From Taiwanofungus camphoratus (lineage: Eukaryota > Basidiomycota > Agaricomycetes > Polyporales > Taiwanofungaceae), in assembly GCA_003999685.1 (NCBI GenBank), contig CP021223.1, forward strand, positions 1,550,001-1,614,000: a stretch of DNA of 64,000 nt, in the 5' to 3' direction. Under the pieces are notes generated by a model. That model ran no database searches, was not told the DNA's origin, and saw only the letters and a program-made list of their open reading frames with translations. Made by a program: the position numbers and the translations under genes. Positions 39,756 through 51,543 of this stretch are shown here, piece after piece. Position 1 is the stretch's first letter, and each line of letters starts with the position of its first letter.

Positions 39756-42551
39756 CCAGTCTGGTCTTAGCCAGGATCTTACGAGCAATCAAGGTATACA
39801 TATCTAGAATGTCGTGGTTTTTAGCTAGTCGCCGTTCTATTTCCAGAGTAGCCGAATCGGTATCGGTTGTATCCGCTATAGGGACCGGATAATGCGGTCG
39901 CAAAGGGTCCGTGTGTTCACCTATGAGAACGGAACATTGTGCCAACGGCGTGAGATAACGTAGAACAGAGGATCATCTAGATGACAACACATCTGGAATC
40001 TAGATAAACTTTGCTCCTACCAGAACGGACGGATACCCTCAGTAGCTTTGAAAGATTGGTCACGACCACCGACTGTCCGTCGAGAGATATTTATTCATAA
40101 AAGCAGAAAACACTTTGAAGATCAACGACTACTTATTTTGTCGACTCGGGATGGACTGTCTGGTTTTACAGATCGCAAGCCAATAATCCAACTTGATTAT
40201 CCCGACATCCTATACAGTCCACACGCGAATAAGACTCAAGTTAGCTTCGTTACTGTTCCAGGCTCGCAGAACGGTTTCAGGTGTCAGTCGTGCTACTCGC
40301 GATGCGTTGGAGTCCATCTTCTCGGGCGCAGCGTGTTGGAGGATTGTTCGATGAGAGGCGTTATCAAACCCTGGAGCTGAACGCGCCGTGGAAGGGCCAG
40401 AAGCCATCGCAAAGTTCGTCATGCGTATTTAAGAAGACCGCACCTAGACTCGATGGTGCTTAATAATGCTTGATTTACCACGAAATGGCACCGGTGAATC
40501 CTTGTCGATACATACCTGTTGCCTCAATAGGCTCAACTGATACTCACGGGTAGACTGTAATGCGTCATAGCTATTGTCAGAGGCGTGTGCTCCTTCGCGA
40601 TGCGAATGTCCACGAGAGAAGATCGTAATGTCATCGAACCTTGATGCATTTACAAGCGGACCTTCTGTTGAAAGGAGATTTCTGGAGGAGGGCAGAGCCT
40701 GCTGCAGTCACGACGCGGGACACTCAATTCATCCCTACTGAGCAACGTTCCAACGTAAACGTTTCTGAAGTGCCGCCGAGACAGAAGTTTCGGGCATCTC
40801 CCGAAAAAACAATCCTCCGGATCGGCGGCGGCGAACGTGACCAAGCGGCATTTACGAATGTCGAAGAAGCAAGAGATTGAGAAGCCAACGACCTGCCAAG
40901 TACACTCGGCACGTCAAAACTGTGAATGAGCTATACTTCGGGCTACTGGTCTGCGTTCTCGAACATGGATGTAGTGGCGGGTCGTCGAACAGATCTCGTT
41001 TTACGGTAGGCAGCGACGAATGGCTTACGAGAAAGAGATTAGAAGGTCAACTAGTAATGTACGTTTCGGAGTAGGTCAAGGCGTCTCTTTTCGAAGCTGG
41101 ACATTCTGATTTATTCGTAAGAAATCAGAGATACTTGATGATGATAAGGCTCACCACCCCACACGGCCGAATTCAGTACGGTATCGAAGGACTGTGGCCC
41201 AGAGATAATCGAGACGGCACCGCATCCGGCCAGGGACCTCTTCGAGACATTACGATTGAAAAGCCAGCCGCATCTCACCGAATTACTCGTGTGTTTTGTA
41301 TGCACAGGCAGCAAACCTGGTTAGAGACTCCTCACATTACTGATAAAAGTCAGTCCGAGACAGTGGCGGGCCGAGGAGCAAGTTCCGAACACGACCGCCT
41401 GCACCAGAAGGCGGAACATGGGAACCCGCAAGGAGGAGAAATCGGAGTTGTAGTAAGCATTGACAATAGAGGAAATGAGGAGAACGTGGAGCGGAATGGA
41501 TCCTTGATTATCGGTCAATGGCGGATACAATGTCCAGGAACACACTATAGCATGAGAACCGCTCGTTTAGTGCATGCGGTGAATCTAAAAGGCGGTCATT
41601 CAGTCACGGAGAAAAATCATGCCACTGCAAATTCAAATGTTTGTGATAAGTACCAATTATCCTGCTGCCGACGAGAAGGTGCCCTCAAACCTTGCTCTTA
41701 AGACCAGAAAGAAGTAGAATTGCGACGGAAAGTCCTTGATACACGCAAACGTATATTGAGTCCACTCGAGTCCCTGAACCGACGAGGATAGTGTTAGGCG
41801 TGTTGCAGTGACTGCTGATTTAGGTTTCACTGCTGACACGAGCGAATAAGAGGACTAATGTGTCCCGAGCATCGTGGGCAGATACGACAGAGAATGATAA
41901 CATGTCCTGTCCATTGATCACGTCAATTTTGAAGAGCAAAAGTCGCGCTCAGACCCTATGCGGAGCATGAAACCGCGAATACAGTTTCTTGAGTCCTGGC
42001 TGGCTCAAACATCAAGCCTTAGACCACAGGACGGGTACTTACCAGAGAACTCTGTCATAGGCTGTCAATATGATTGGATGCTTAATGAGAACCCCGAAGT
42101 GAATTTGCTTCTATCTCAAAGTCTGGGGCTTGATCATTCATGAGAATGATCACCAATCATGTGCAAGTCTACCTGATGAACATCAATGTTTGTAAGTGTT
42201 CCATTGTTAAATTAGCAAGGAATAAACAATTCGCTGAGGTTGTAATCAGACGATCAGTCCTCCTCAGAGCTCTTCAGAGTCATTACTGATGACTCTCAAG
42301 TGACTGGAGCCAACGGGCTTCAGTGAATATCGATCGCGAATAAGTATTTACTAAGGCGCACCACTGAATCATCGGTTCACTAGGGTTCACTTCAGGGCCT
42401 GAGCCAGGAGACTCTGGAAAACGAGGAACTGCCAGAAATGGGACAACGATGTATTATGACTCCGCGGCTTAGTCATTGCTCTTCAGCCACCTATATATTT
42501 AGACGTTTCAAGCGATTGCATTGCGGCGCTCTTCATCGACTCTCAGCGACC
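39756..42551. other. Gene-poor 2.8 kb with one unexplained open frame
   Basis: There is no recognisable gene except the orphan frame at 41135-41701, listed separately. The right end is the U2AF1 promoter, where TATATATTTA at 42488-42498 lies about 60 bp before the start codon. Confidence 0.45.
41135..41701 (+). CDS. Orphan open frame of 188 codons, unrecognised
   Basis: An uninterrupted frame opens MMMIRLTTPHGRIQYGIEGL and ends ALKPCS. It is hydrophilic and rich in Gly, His, Arg and Asn, with no membrane segment, signal peptide or known motif. With equal base use, 188 codons without a stop has a probability near 0.0001 per start, so a few hundredths of such frames are expected by chance in this gap. 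It is therefore slightly unusual but may still be chance, and no splice partners are evident. Confidence 0.2.
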   Translation: MMMIRLTTPHGRIQYGIEGLWPRDNRDGTASGQGPLRDITIEKPAASHRITRVFCMHRQQTWLETPHITDKSQSETVAGRGASSEHDRLHQKAEHGNPQGGEIGVVVSIDNRGNEENVERNGSLIIGQWRIQCPGTHYSMRTARLVHAVNLKGGHSVTEKNHATANSNVCDKYQLSCCRREGALKPCS

Positions 42552-43464
42552 ATGGCATCTCATTTGGTGAGTGTTGCATACTTGCGCAGTTATTCAATCA
42601 ATCTCAATACCGAAATTCACACAGGCCAACATCTTTGGGACCGAGCAAGACCGTGTCAATTGCTCTTTCTACTATAAGGTATGTTCGCCTGCTTTTACTC
42701 ATGCAAGGTCGACTAATCAAATGCAGATTGGTGCATGTAGGCACGGTGACCGCTGCTCGCGGAAGCACATAAAACCGGCATTTTCGCAGACTATCTTACT
42801 ACCAAACGTATATCACAATCCGGCGCACGATCCCGTCTGCAAGCTGACGGAGAAGGAGCTGCAGGAGGGTTTCGATGCCGTCTACGAGGATTTGTACTGC
42901 GAGCTAGCTAAATTTGGGCATCTTTTGGAACTTCATGTGAGTTATCTTACTTGACCGGGGATTACTTTCCCGCTCAAAAATCATCGGCAGGTGTGTGATA
43001 ATGTTGGAGATCATCTCATTGGTAACGTTTACGCACGTTATGAATGGGAGACAGAGGCCCAAGCAGCGGTTGATAATCTGAACGACCGCTGGTATGCCGG
43101 TAAGTCTAGTAGTTCCATGTCTACATCCCTTCTTGCGCCCATCTTTATCCCACCTCCTTCAGGCCGCCCCCTCTATGCAGAGTTGTCTCCAGTCACCGAT
43201 TTCCGCGAAGCATGCTGTCGTCAAAATGAAAATGGTGAATGTAATCGTGGTGGCTTTTGCAATTTTATGCATCTCCGATTGGCGTCCAAAGACCTTGTAT
43301 CGTCCCTCCGCCACGGCCAGAAGCTAGAAAGAAGACTACACCCCCCAAAGGTTGAGGGCGGCGGGGGGTGGGAACCTACAAAAAGAGAGGGCGGCCGAGG
43401 ACGGAGCGCAAGTCCATCGAAGCGAGGTCGTAATGAGGGTGAGGACAGGTGGACTCGGAAGTAA
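42552..43464 (+). CDS. U2AF1: U2AF small subunit (U2AF35/U2AF23), splicing factor
   Basis: Five exons (42552-42566, 42625-42678, 42727-42936, 42991-43099 and 43163-43464) total 230 codons, so 229 residues, between S. pombe U2AF23 (216) and human U2AF1 (240). The order is MASHLANIFGTEQDRVNCSF, zinc finger 1 (CX8CX5CX3H, ending RHGDRCSRKH), then a UHM domain (FDAVYEDLYCELAKFGHLLE; GNVYARYEWETEAQAAVDNL), zinc finger 2 (CRQNENGECNRGGFCNFMH, CX7CX5CX3H) and a Gly/Arg/Ser tail. The protein pairs with U2AF65 and reads the AG at the 3' splice site. Coding exon 1 is only 15 nt. The gene converges with ALG14. Confidence 0.96.
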
Positions 43465-43919
43465 GGATGTCTTCACACTACTTTGGCTAGTCGATGAACG
43501 GGAGAACGATTCTCTTGCCTTGTCATGGTATATCTGTACGTTTGTTTCTTGTATCGCGGGTGTTGGTAATGTTACGCTTGTGTTACTTATCGACTATCAC
43601 ACGCGAGTCCTGGTTCTCCCATGATGCGAGCCCCAGTCAAATGAGTGTTAGAACACAAGAAGTCCGTGATACAAGTATTCTTGTAAAGTATCCCTATTAT
43701 GGATCTGCCAGTGAAGCATCTGTCGATAATGTAGAGTGAATGATTTCGCGATCTACGGAAACTAAATCTGAATGAATTGGTATCCGGACTCGCAGTAGCA
43801 TCCGTGCTGCTCATAGCGTTACCACCCACCTGGTCCTGTCCACTGAAAGAACGGTTGCCTAAACGGATATGGCCATGCATTAAGGCCTCTACCCCTGACG
43901 ACGCACTCGGACATGGCCT
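43465..43919. other. Intergenic between convergent U2AF1 and ALG14, about 455 bp
   Basis: 3' flanks of the two genes. Nothing coding or structured was recognised. Confidence 0.5.
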
Positions 43920-44893
43920 TCATACGAGCCAGCCGCGATAATCGCCTCTCCTGCCATCTTGCATCAAGTCAGGCCATTGCACTACAAACCTGATTAAAAA
44001 AATTGCGTTGTGATCCTATAAGGCGTTCATTAACGGAGGGAATGCAACCTACCTATCAACGAACGGTCGTAGAAGTCTAGCCGACAGTGATAAGGTGCGG
44101 ACACGGGCAAAGGACTCGACATATATCAACTTCGGGGACGGAATGCCAAAAAACTATTCGGGCCGAGGTCGTTGGTATGGAAAAGGACAAAGGAGAGTTT
44201 GTTATCTTGGCGCGAGTATAGAAGGCGTGAGGGCACATGTACGGACCCTGTTCAAGTATGCAGATACGCATAGCACAAAGCATGTTCCAGGACCGTTGAG
44301 GATGAGGACTTCTGGAAATGCTTTACGAAAGAGAACAGGCACTAGAGTGACATGGATGAGGCAGGCGATAAGCGAACGAGCTGCAGAACAAGGGGTCGTG
44401 AACAGCGTCTGATGTACGCGACGAGCACGCGGAATAGTGATGAAAGAGAATGAAGCATCGGGTTCACTTTTCTGGGCAGAACACAGTAAAAAAGGACTCA
44501 GACGCAGAAACCAACACCTGGAACCTACGGACCGGACGAGGGTGACAGTCGGCGGCTTTGACTGACTCCAAGGACAAGGCCTTTTGGGCGCTGAGGGTGT
44601 CGCCCTCGCTGATTATGTACATTCGAGGGCAATAGCGGGAGAAATCTAGTGACGAAAGCAGCATCAAAGCCTCGCTCGTATGCCCACCTCAGGAAAATAT
44701 TTTCTTAATCCGATAGCAAAACTGCCTCAAAGCGTAATGACTTACCTGAGCCAAGAAATACGGCTAGGCTACAGGATTCCGATCGGGCGCGTGAGCGTTT
44801 CTTGACTGTCTTCCCTCCGGGAAGAATACAATATAGCCGTAACAGAAAGCATGTTACGGCCGCCAGGAAGGCGTACACAGACGAGAGACCCAT
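43920..44893 (-). CDS. ALG14: Alg14, membrane subunit of the UDP-GlcNAc transferase
   Basis: Minus-strand gene starting MGLSSVYAFLAAVTCFLLRL, an N-terminal membrane anchor. YCILPGGKTVKK and SLAVFLGSGGHTSEALMLLS follow; the GSGGHT glycine loop forms across the first intron (GTAAGT donor). The sequence continues RYCPRMYIISEGDTLSAQKA, then IPRARRVHQTLFTTP, VLILNGPGTCFVLCVSAYL and IPSPKLIYVESFARVRTLSL, all in family order, and ends DLMQDGRRGDYRGWLV at the stop at 43920. Alg14 anchors the catalytic Alg13 at the ER face and together they add the second GlcNAc to dolichol-linked oligosaccharide. ALG13 is not in this window. It shares a 389-bp divergent promoter with APC8. Confidence 0.93.
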
Positions 44894-45282
44894 TCGCCGA
44901 TGGAAATATCACGTCCTTCCAAAGTTCGTGATTGGCAGAATGGTCCTTGGGGGCCACGTACAGCTTTTGACGATAGAACAATGTTCAACGACGGGTATAT
45001 GTTATGAATTGTCGCTAAAGAAATGCTTCCGGTAAAAAAGGATGAAGGGAAGCAAAGGTGCCAAGTAAGTAGTGAGATAGTGCTCGCGGGCTGTGGCGTC
45101 GCGTTGCTCAACAACTGCCTTTTTGGGGTACATGTCAAGGGGTACCAACAATAGTCCCGCGGTGACTTTCGTCCTTTGTCTGGGACTTCCAACCATTCCA
45201 AGTGAAAGTGTCACAACCGTCGCAACACCAGCCATCAGATATTCTGCAAAGTTGACTAGTACCTTCGACAACCCAATTCAGA

Positions 45283-48007
45283 ATGGCTGTGACTTTCACT
45301 ACAGTGGAGGCTGGGATGGTTTCATGCCTGAGAGACGCGGTACGTGATTGTGCTGACAGAGGGCTTTCAGCTGCATCAAAATGGTGAGCCAAGACTTCTG
45401 TCTTTTGACATGACTATCCTAATTATTCTGCAGGGCATCAGAATTACTGTTGTCTCTTCCTTCATCGAAGCGGCAGTTGCCACAACCAGGACAACACACA
45501 GGCTTTCATACTTCCACACCTACTCGGTCGCGTTCACCCCATCCGCCCAAACTTTTCGATGATCACACTCCTGCCCCTGGTTCATCCGGAAGTCTCAGTA
45601 CTATACCGTCGACTCAGCCGCGACATCCCCATGCCCCTCCATTGCAATCTCAACTCGAGGATGTCCATCGACGGGAATTGGAATGGGAAGCTCAAGACGC
45701 GGACTTTCTTGCTACTGCACGCGCTCTCTTCGAGGCAAAGGAATTCATCAGAGCTGTACACTGGTTAGATTCATGTAAAAGCTCCAAAGCTCGCTTTTTG
45801 AACGTCTATAGCCAGTATCTGGTAATAACCCACTTTCTATTTCATACATTCCTTAAGTAATTTCAATTTTGAAGGCAAGCGAAAAACAAGCTCTGCGAAA
45901 CTGGTATAAGGTAGACAGTGAGTGACATCTAATCGGCAATTTTTAGCGGGTTGATCAAGGTCTGTAGATACTCGATACCAGCCTCCAATGCCTGTGAACA
46001 CGTCGTTGATCGACCTCTTGGAGATAGTAAAAAATGCAACAGATCCTTGGCTACTTTTCTTGTAGGTCTTGACTGTTGTTCAGAGACAGACACGAATTAA
46101 GTCAGTACCACCATAGGAAGGCCTTGTTCCTACATCGTCTGTCCCGACGAGAGGAAGCCATTGAGAGCGCCCTTCTATCGATTGCAAGATACCCTTGGAA
46201 CTGGGCGACATGGTCAGTGCTAGGAGAATGCTTAGGAGACGGAGAAGAGGTAACCATAAGTCTATGAAACGTTGTCCAATTCACAAACCGACTGGCAGTT
46301 GTCGTCGCTCTTACCACTGCTGCCCCTTCCACCTACACATCCGCTAGTGCTGATGTTCCAAGTCAAGACAATGAATAGTCTCAACAGCCCTTCAGAGAAC
46401 GAGCTAGGCTTGTGCGATCGACTGCTCAATGAAAATGTTTTCCCTCGAAGCCTCTGGATCATGTCTCTTCGTGCTTGCGTACTGTACCACCTACATGGTG
46501 TGTAGTCCATTTCAATTCACGATTCACGGCCAGTTCTCATTCATACCCGCTGATTTTGTATTGACCTTGTACCGCTAGACTTCAAGCAAGCTCAAATTCA
46601 GTTCGCAAAAATTCTTGCTATTGATCCTTATAGAATAGATGACATCGACATTTATTCGAATATTCTCTATGTAACAGAGGAGCATCTCATGTTATCCAAG
46701 CTCGCACACGACTTTATGGTTATTGACAAAGATCGTCCAGAAGTCTGCTGCTTAGTCGGTGCGAACATACAGCTGATCCATCTCGCTATAGTGGCGCTTC
46801 CATTTAGTCATTTCTGACGAGAAATTCTGCCATACACCATAGGAAATTATTACTCACTGCGCGCCGAGCATGAGAAGGCTATCAAGTACTTCAGACGAGC
46901 AACTCAATTGGAGCGAACTTATTTGTCAGCGTGGACATTGATGGGTCATGAGTACGTGGAAATGAAGAATTCGCATGCAGCGATCGAAGCCTACCGAAAA
47001 GCTGTGGGTATGTCTAGAACAATCCCACCGCATTTTGAAGCCAAGTCCGCTGCCTAATGCATCGGTCGGCTCTTCCTCCTTGCAGATGTGAATCGAAAGG
47101 ACTACAGGGCGTGGTACGGTCTTGGACAGGCTTATGAGCTGTTGAGCATGCATCAGTATGCCCTTCACTATTACCAACATGCCACGGCGTTACGGTAACT
47201 TGATGCTCTGCTCTCGATTTTCGCTTATCGGCACAGACTGATTGTACGCCACACCACTCTAACAGACCCTACGATGTCCGTATCTGGCAGGCGCAAGGCA
47301 TTTGTTACGAAGAAATGGGTCGGTAAGTCGGTTTACATTGTCATGCGCCATACTGCCATTTGATTGAGGCGGTGCATCTCGTATGATTGTACGTACATGT
47401 ATTCCACAGGTTACGGGAAGCCATTGAATGTCTCAAGCGCGCGCTAATCGGTGCGGATTCCCATGAGACTACCATCCATCTCAAGCTTGCCAAGCTGCAC
47501 AATGACCTTGACGAATTCGCGGAAGCAGCCGCTTACCATCGGCGGGTAGTTGAGGTATGCCAAGCGGCCAGTTGAGTGTCCCTTCTTCCCTCCTTCCATT
47601 TTGCCCCTTATCCATGCCGACATGCCGTCCTTTTCTCGCTTCTCACGAATCGCGAGCTGACCGAGTAACGGCAACGCTATGGTTTCGCTGCTTATCTGGT
47701 AGACAAACCAGTTGCAGAGTTCGCCAAGTCCAGTGTCTACGTCGCACGGTATCACCTGGTACACGGCGGAGATGACATTGCCTTGGCTAAGGACTACCTG
47801 GAGAAGGTCGCGGCGAGCAATGCCGAAGAGGTTGGACAAGCGACGGAATTGCTGAAGAAGCTGAGGGCTGTACAGGCCAAGCAACAGGCGGACGCTGCTC
47901 AGGCACAAGCGCAAGCACACTCGCAACCCCAAGGGCAGCCGTCGGCGCCCACTCACAGCCAACCGCCTTCCGGAGGATCTGCCCAAGCTCAAGCAGGCGG
48001 GACATAA
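45283..48007 (+). CDS. CDC23: Apc8/Cdc23, TPR subunit of the anaphase-promoting complex
   Basis: Starts [20 protein letters not shown]; exon 1 (45283-45383) joins exon 2 at 45434 as [15 protein letters not shown]. After a Pro/Ser-rich insert comes [40 protein letters not shown], then a long array of tetratricopeptide repeats: [118 protein letters not shown]. This is the Cdc23 order, including YSNILYV. The C-terminus is a Gln/Ala-rich tail ([13 protein letters not shown]). The complex is the ubiquitin ligase that triggers anaphase, and Cdc23 forms part of its scaffold. About ten short introns are present. The exact small exon(s) between 47.55 and 47.70 kb are uncertain. Confidence 0.93.
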
Positions 48008-48251
48008 CGAGTTCCTTACGTGAATTCTAGTGCATTGTGATTTGTAGTCTATTCCGTTACGAAAGACATATACGTTTGCAAATAGAGACTCCGGAGAGGC
48101 CCATCCTGTTTTGCACAAAGCAATATCACAAACGGAGAAACGATGTTGGCTTCCCTGCCCTAAAGTGGCCGTCTATCGCGATTCGCGCGGTCACGAGCCC
48201 CACGGGCAGCGGTAAACGGAACAAAACAAAACAAAATCGCTCAGGGCTGAG

Positions 48252-49860
48252 ATGTCGAAAAACCTGGACTCTACACTATCTTCTGCGTCTTCTTCTACCA
48301 TTGTACCGCCGACCCCATTCCCGAAGGGAAAATCTAACATCGATGCTGATCTCACTGTCTCTGCAAGCGCTACCCCTGCGCCAGAGGTGTCGACACCAGC
48401 TGTCACATCCCCTTCAACGTTGGAGCCTGAGTCTGCGGTCAGCGAGCCTCATCAAAATGGTATCGGACAGAATGCAAACGCGCGATCGAATTATACAGCC
48501 GATCTGGAAGCGATGGCGGCCAGGGTTAAGAAGAGGAGCAGAGCGAAAGGTAGGACACCTGAAGAGGAACAGATCATGTTGCAGACAGCTACGAGGCATG
48601 ATTCATCGCACTTCATTACACTTTCGACAGCTCACTCGTACTGTTACTTGGGTTAGGATATCTTCCAGTCTTGCTGCTGACCATCTAGCGGTTCTTTACC
48701 CGGACGTGGACACCCCCTTCACTGACGCGACAGACGTAGTCAAGCGATTATTGCCCTATCACGTCTTTCAGCATCCTAAGCGTGATTTAGATGATGTACA
48801 GTCGCGAAGAAAACCTAGCTCCCGAAAGGGCAAATGTAAAGCTACGGAGGAGGACTTGTTGCGCGAAGAAATTGCTGGTATGAGTCAACCAGATTCTGTT
48901 CTGCTCGTGGTGTATGTTAATACGCATGGAGTGGTTCAGAAACCAAATTTGCTCTAGAGTGCTGGCGACGCCGTTACTTACTGCAAGATCGTTTCAAGCG
49001 CGCGAGAATCACATCAGGCCGGGTGAAACTTGATCTTTTCCCGCCAATATTGACTAGGTTGACCGGTGACTTTGTTGTTTCAGTACACGTCTCCCGATGA
49101 TCAAGCTTATGTGCTTGCACAAGGAATTCTGGAAACGGAGCGTGCAGAGACAACAAGCCTGAATGCTGAACTTCGTTCGGCGCGAGCAGAGCTCGATAGG
49201 CTCGAGCGGGAAAAGCGAGCAGCGGCAGCGCCACCACCCACGCCGCGCCCCACGACTACATATTACCCACCACCCTCAGCGAGTTCTCCTTCAGCGTATG
49301 CGTCGCAATACAGGGGATACACATATCCCTACGCACATGCATACGGCGGGTCGCAGTATACGTACAATCCGGCGCTTGCATACGGCGCTACATCATATGC
49401 GCCCGCCTATGGTAGTGCGTCTTCCTACGTGCCTGCGACGCCAACGCCTGCTTACAACACATCGAACACCTATTCTGCCACCACGAACTCCACAACTCCT
49501 GCTCAAGCTCAGCAAGCGCAAACCCAACCGGCGGCTCTGCCTACCATAAGCGCGATCCCTGTTCAACTGCCTGCGACATCTCTGCCTGCTCTCTCTGCCC
49601 TGGGCCTCTCGCCAGTGCCTGCAGCGTCGGTTTCTCCCGACCAGCCACCGCCGGCGGCAGTGCTGAAGAGTCAGAGCGGAACGATGCTGAATTTGGAGAT
49701 CAATGTCGCGTCGTTGCAGTCGGCACAGATGAGCGGGCTAGCGCTGATATTGAATGCGCTGACATCACGTGGGGTCAACGTGGACGGGGTTGCCGGCGCG
49801 GCTGGGGCCGCTGCTGGAGGGAGTGGGGCAGCCCCTGCGTCCTCCCCAGCACCATCCTAA
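48252..49860 (+). CDS. GLTSCR1-domain protein, likely SWI/SNF-type remodeller subunit
   Basis: Four exons (48252-48549, 48689-48877, 48940-49022 and 49084-49860) sum to 449 codons, so 448 residues. After a disordered Ser/Thr/Pro N-terminus, exon 2 encodes the GLTSCR1 signature AVLYPDVDTPFTDATDVVKR then LLPYHVFQHPKRDLDD, and exon 3 adds ECWRRRYLLQDRFKRARI. The rest holds a coiled coil (ETTSLNAELRSARAELDRLE) and a long Ala/Tyr/Gln/Pro low-complexity tail (YAHAYGGSQYTYNPALAYG). In animals, GLTSCR1/BICRA and BICRAL define the non-canonical BAF complex; the fungal role is inferred. The low-complexity tail resembles prion-like or condensate-forming regions. Confidence 0.85.
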
Positions 49861-50414
49861 AGCACGGCGTGATGATTGCAGCAGGACCTTGGCGGCCTCC
49901 CTCTGCAGCTTGCGTGTAGTATTATTATTATTGACGTATCAGTAACTTGTCGGTGCTTGTAGGTCAAATAAATGTCGAAGACGATGCCGAGAGGCAGTTG
50001 AATCTGAACCGTGTCGGCACGTGTGATCCCCGAAGGGGTCTGAAAAGTGGAGTTTCCTTTTTAGACAGGAGGTGTCGAAGATAAGATGTGCATCGTCACA
50101 AAAGGAAAAAATGTCAACTGTGCCTCCTCGTCGAGTCCGGTGATGACCATGGCCAGATACTCATTTCTCCGAGACCCTGTTCATCGTCTACGCCGTCTTA
50201 GGGCTGCTTGTCGTCCGCCGCGACGTGCCCCTCGCAAGTGCCAGCGTTCTCCCTCCCCAGCCTGCCCATTGTGTCCCATCCTCGAAGAGGTGGGCGCCAC
50301 TCAGGATGGGGCGAAGATGGCTATGCTGATATGACGGTTCCTTGGGCGTGCCGAAGCACCCCAAAAGTGACCTTCCAGTGGAGTGCCAGCCGAAGACAGC
50401 TCCCATGCAGCTCT

Positions 50415-50422
50415 TATATAAA
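50415..50422 (+). promoter_or_regulatory. TATATAAA box upstream of the F-box gene
   Basis: A strong TATA-like octamer 177 bp before the start codon at 50599. Transcription would begin near 50445-50480, at or inside the following hexamer repeat. No experimental support is available. Confidence 0.4.
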
Positions 50423-50473
50423 CGGTATGTCTGCACACATGAATATCAATTGAGCCCATTTGGTATTCATCTA

Positions 50474-50502
50474 AGCTTGAGCTTGAGCTTGAGCTTGAGC
50501 TT
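50474..50502 (+). repeat. AGCTTG tandem repeat, 4.8 copies
   Basis: Perfect 6-bp units with no substitutions, lying in the probable 5' leader of the F-box gene. The perfection implies a young or length-variable microsatellite. Copy number may differ between strains. Confidence 0.9.
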
Positions 50503-50598
50503 ACTGGCGTCCCAGTGCACACGACACAACACAGCCACATAACCCTATACCCCCGTGTCATATATACCACAGCGAAACGCTGACAGCGCAGTAACGCC

Positions 50599-51543
50599 AT
50601 GTCTTCAGCCATCTCCTTACCAATCATATTCTCCAATCTCCCGACTGAGCTGCTGCGCGACATCTTCGAGCATGCAGCTCAGTCTGATCCCGCTACAGCT
50701 CGGAAGCTGACCCTTGTCTCATCCGCGGTCCGCCACTGGACGGATCCTATCCTTTATAACACCGTCATCCTCTCTTCGGCGAAGAGCCTGCGCTCCTTCC
50801 TCGCGGCCATAGCGAAAAAGCCCTCCGACTTTGTGCGCACGCGCGTCAAGCATTTGGGCATCTTCGCACTCGGCCCTGTCCAGACCATCGACCGTATCCT
50901 CAACGCATGCCGCGGAGTGCAGAGTCTGGCATGCGGGTTTCACCTGCCTGGCTACAAACAGATGCTAGGTTGCGGCACCCTGCAAGCCTTGAAAGGCTCC
51001 CGCGAGCAGCACCTGCTCGGGCTGTCCTGTCGCGACGGGTGGGACACCGCCCTCGTTGGACCGTCTGTTACGCACCTCCGTATTCACGTCACCTCGTACA
51101 ACACCGGCCACCCCGATGCACCGCTCGGGCTTGCCCTCGGCGCCGACGAGTCGGGCTGGGACCACCTCGAAGGCTTATCCGCGCTGACACACCTTGCGAT
51201 CGTCTACCGCTGCTCCGCCTCGATACCTCCAACGTCGATCCTCTCTGCTCTCCGGCGCCTTCTTAGTCTACCACAAACCGCATCCGCCAATGCGAACCCG
51301 CCGCGGCTCGAGCTCATCCTCGTCCAGGTGCTCGGTAGTATAAGGTACACGTCCCAGACGGACCCGGTGGTTCACGCTATCAATTGTGCCGCAGTCGCAG
51401 CAGGCGGGCCCGCATTGCGCATTGTCGCAGAAAGCGCGCCCGGCTCTGTGGTCCGCCAATGGGAAAAGGCTGCCAGGGGCGGACCGGGGGTGTGGGAAGG
51501 CGCCGAACGAGTGGTGAAGAGCAGATTGGCTGCCGATAAATGA
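50599..51543 (+). CDS. F-box protein
   Basis: A single exon of 314 codons with no intron, unlike nearly all neighbours. The N-terminus IIFSNLPTELLRDIFEHAAQ followed by KLTLVSSAVRHWTDPILYNT is a basidiomycete F-box, which recruits substrate receptors to the Skp1-Cul1 ubiquitin ligase. The remainder has leucine-rich but irregular repeats (VTHLRIHVTS, LSALTHLAIVYRC) that may form a degenerate substrate-binding solenoid. Codon use is strongly biased to C/G at third positions compared with the neighbours. It could be a retro-copied or recently amplified member of the large agaricomycete F-box family. Its substrate is unknown. Confidence 0.85.
   Translation: MSSAISLPIIFSNLPTELLRDIFEHAAQSDPATARKLTLVSSAVRHWTDPILYNTVILSSAKSLRSFLAAIAKKPSDFVRTRVKHLGIFALGPVQTIDRILNACRGVQSLACGFHLPGYKQMLGCGTLQALKGSREQHLLGLSCRDGWDTALVGPSVTHLRIHVTSYNTGHPDAPLGLALGADESGWDHLEGLSALTHLAIVYRCSASIPPTSILSALRRLLSLPQTASANANPPRLELILVQVLGSIRYTSQTDPVVHAINCAAVAAGGPALRIVAESAPGSVVRQWEKAARGGPGVWEGAERVVKSRLAADK

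Larger units (their letters stand above)
49861..50598. other. Intergenic and promoter region, 738 bp
   Basis: 3' flank of the GLTSCR1-type gene (an ATT repeat at about 49919-49933) and the promoter of the F-box gene. Small open frames on both strands show no family pattern. The TATA element and hexamer repeat within it are listed separately. Confidence 0.5.
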
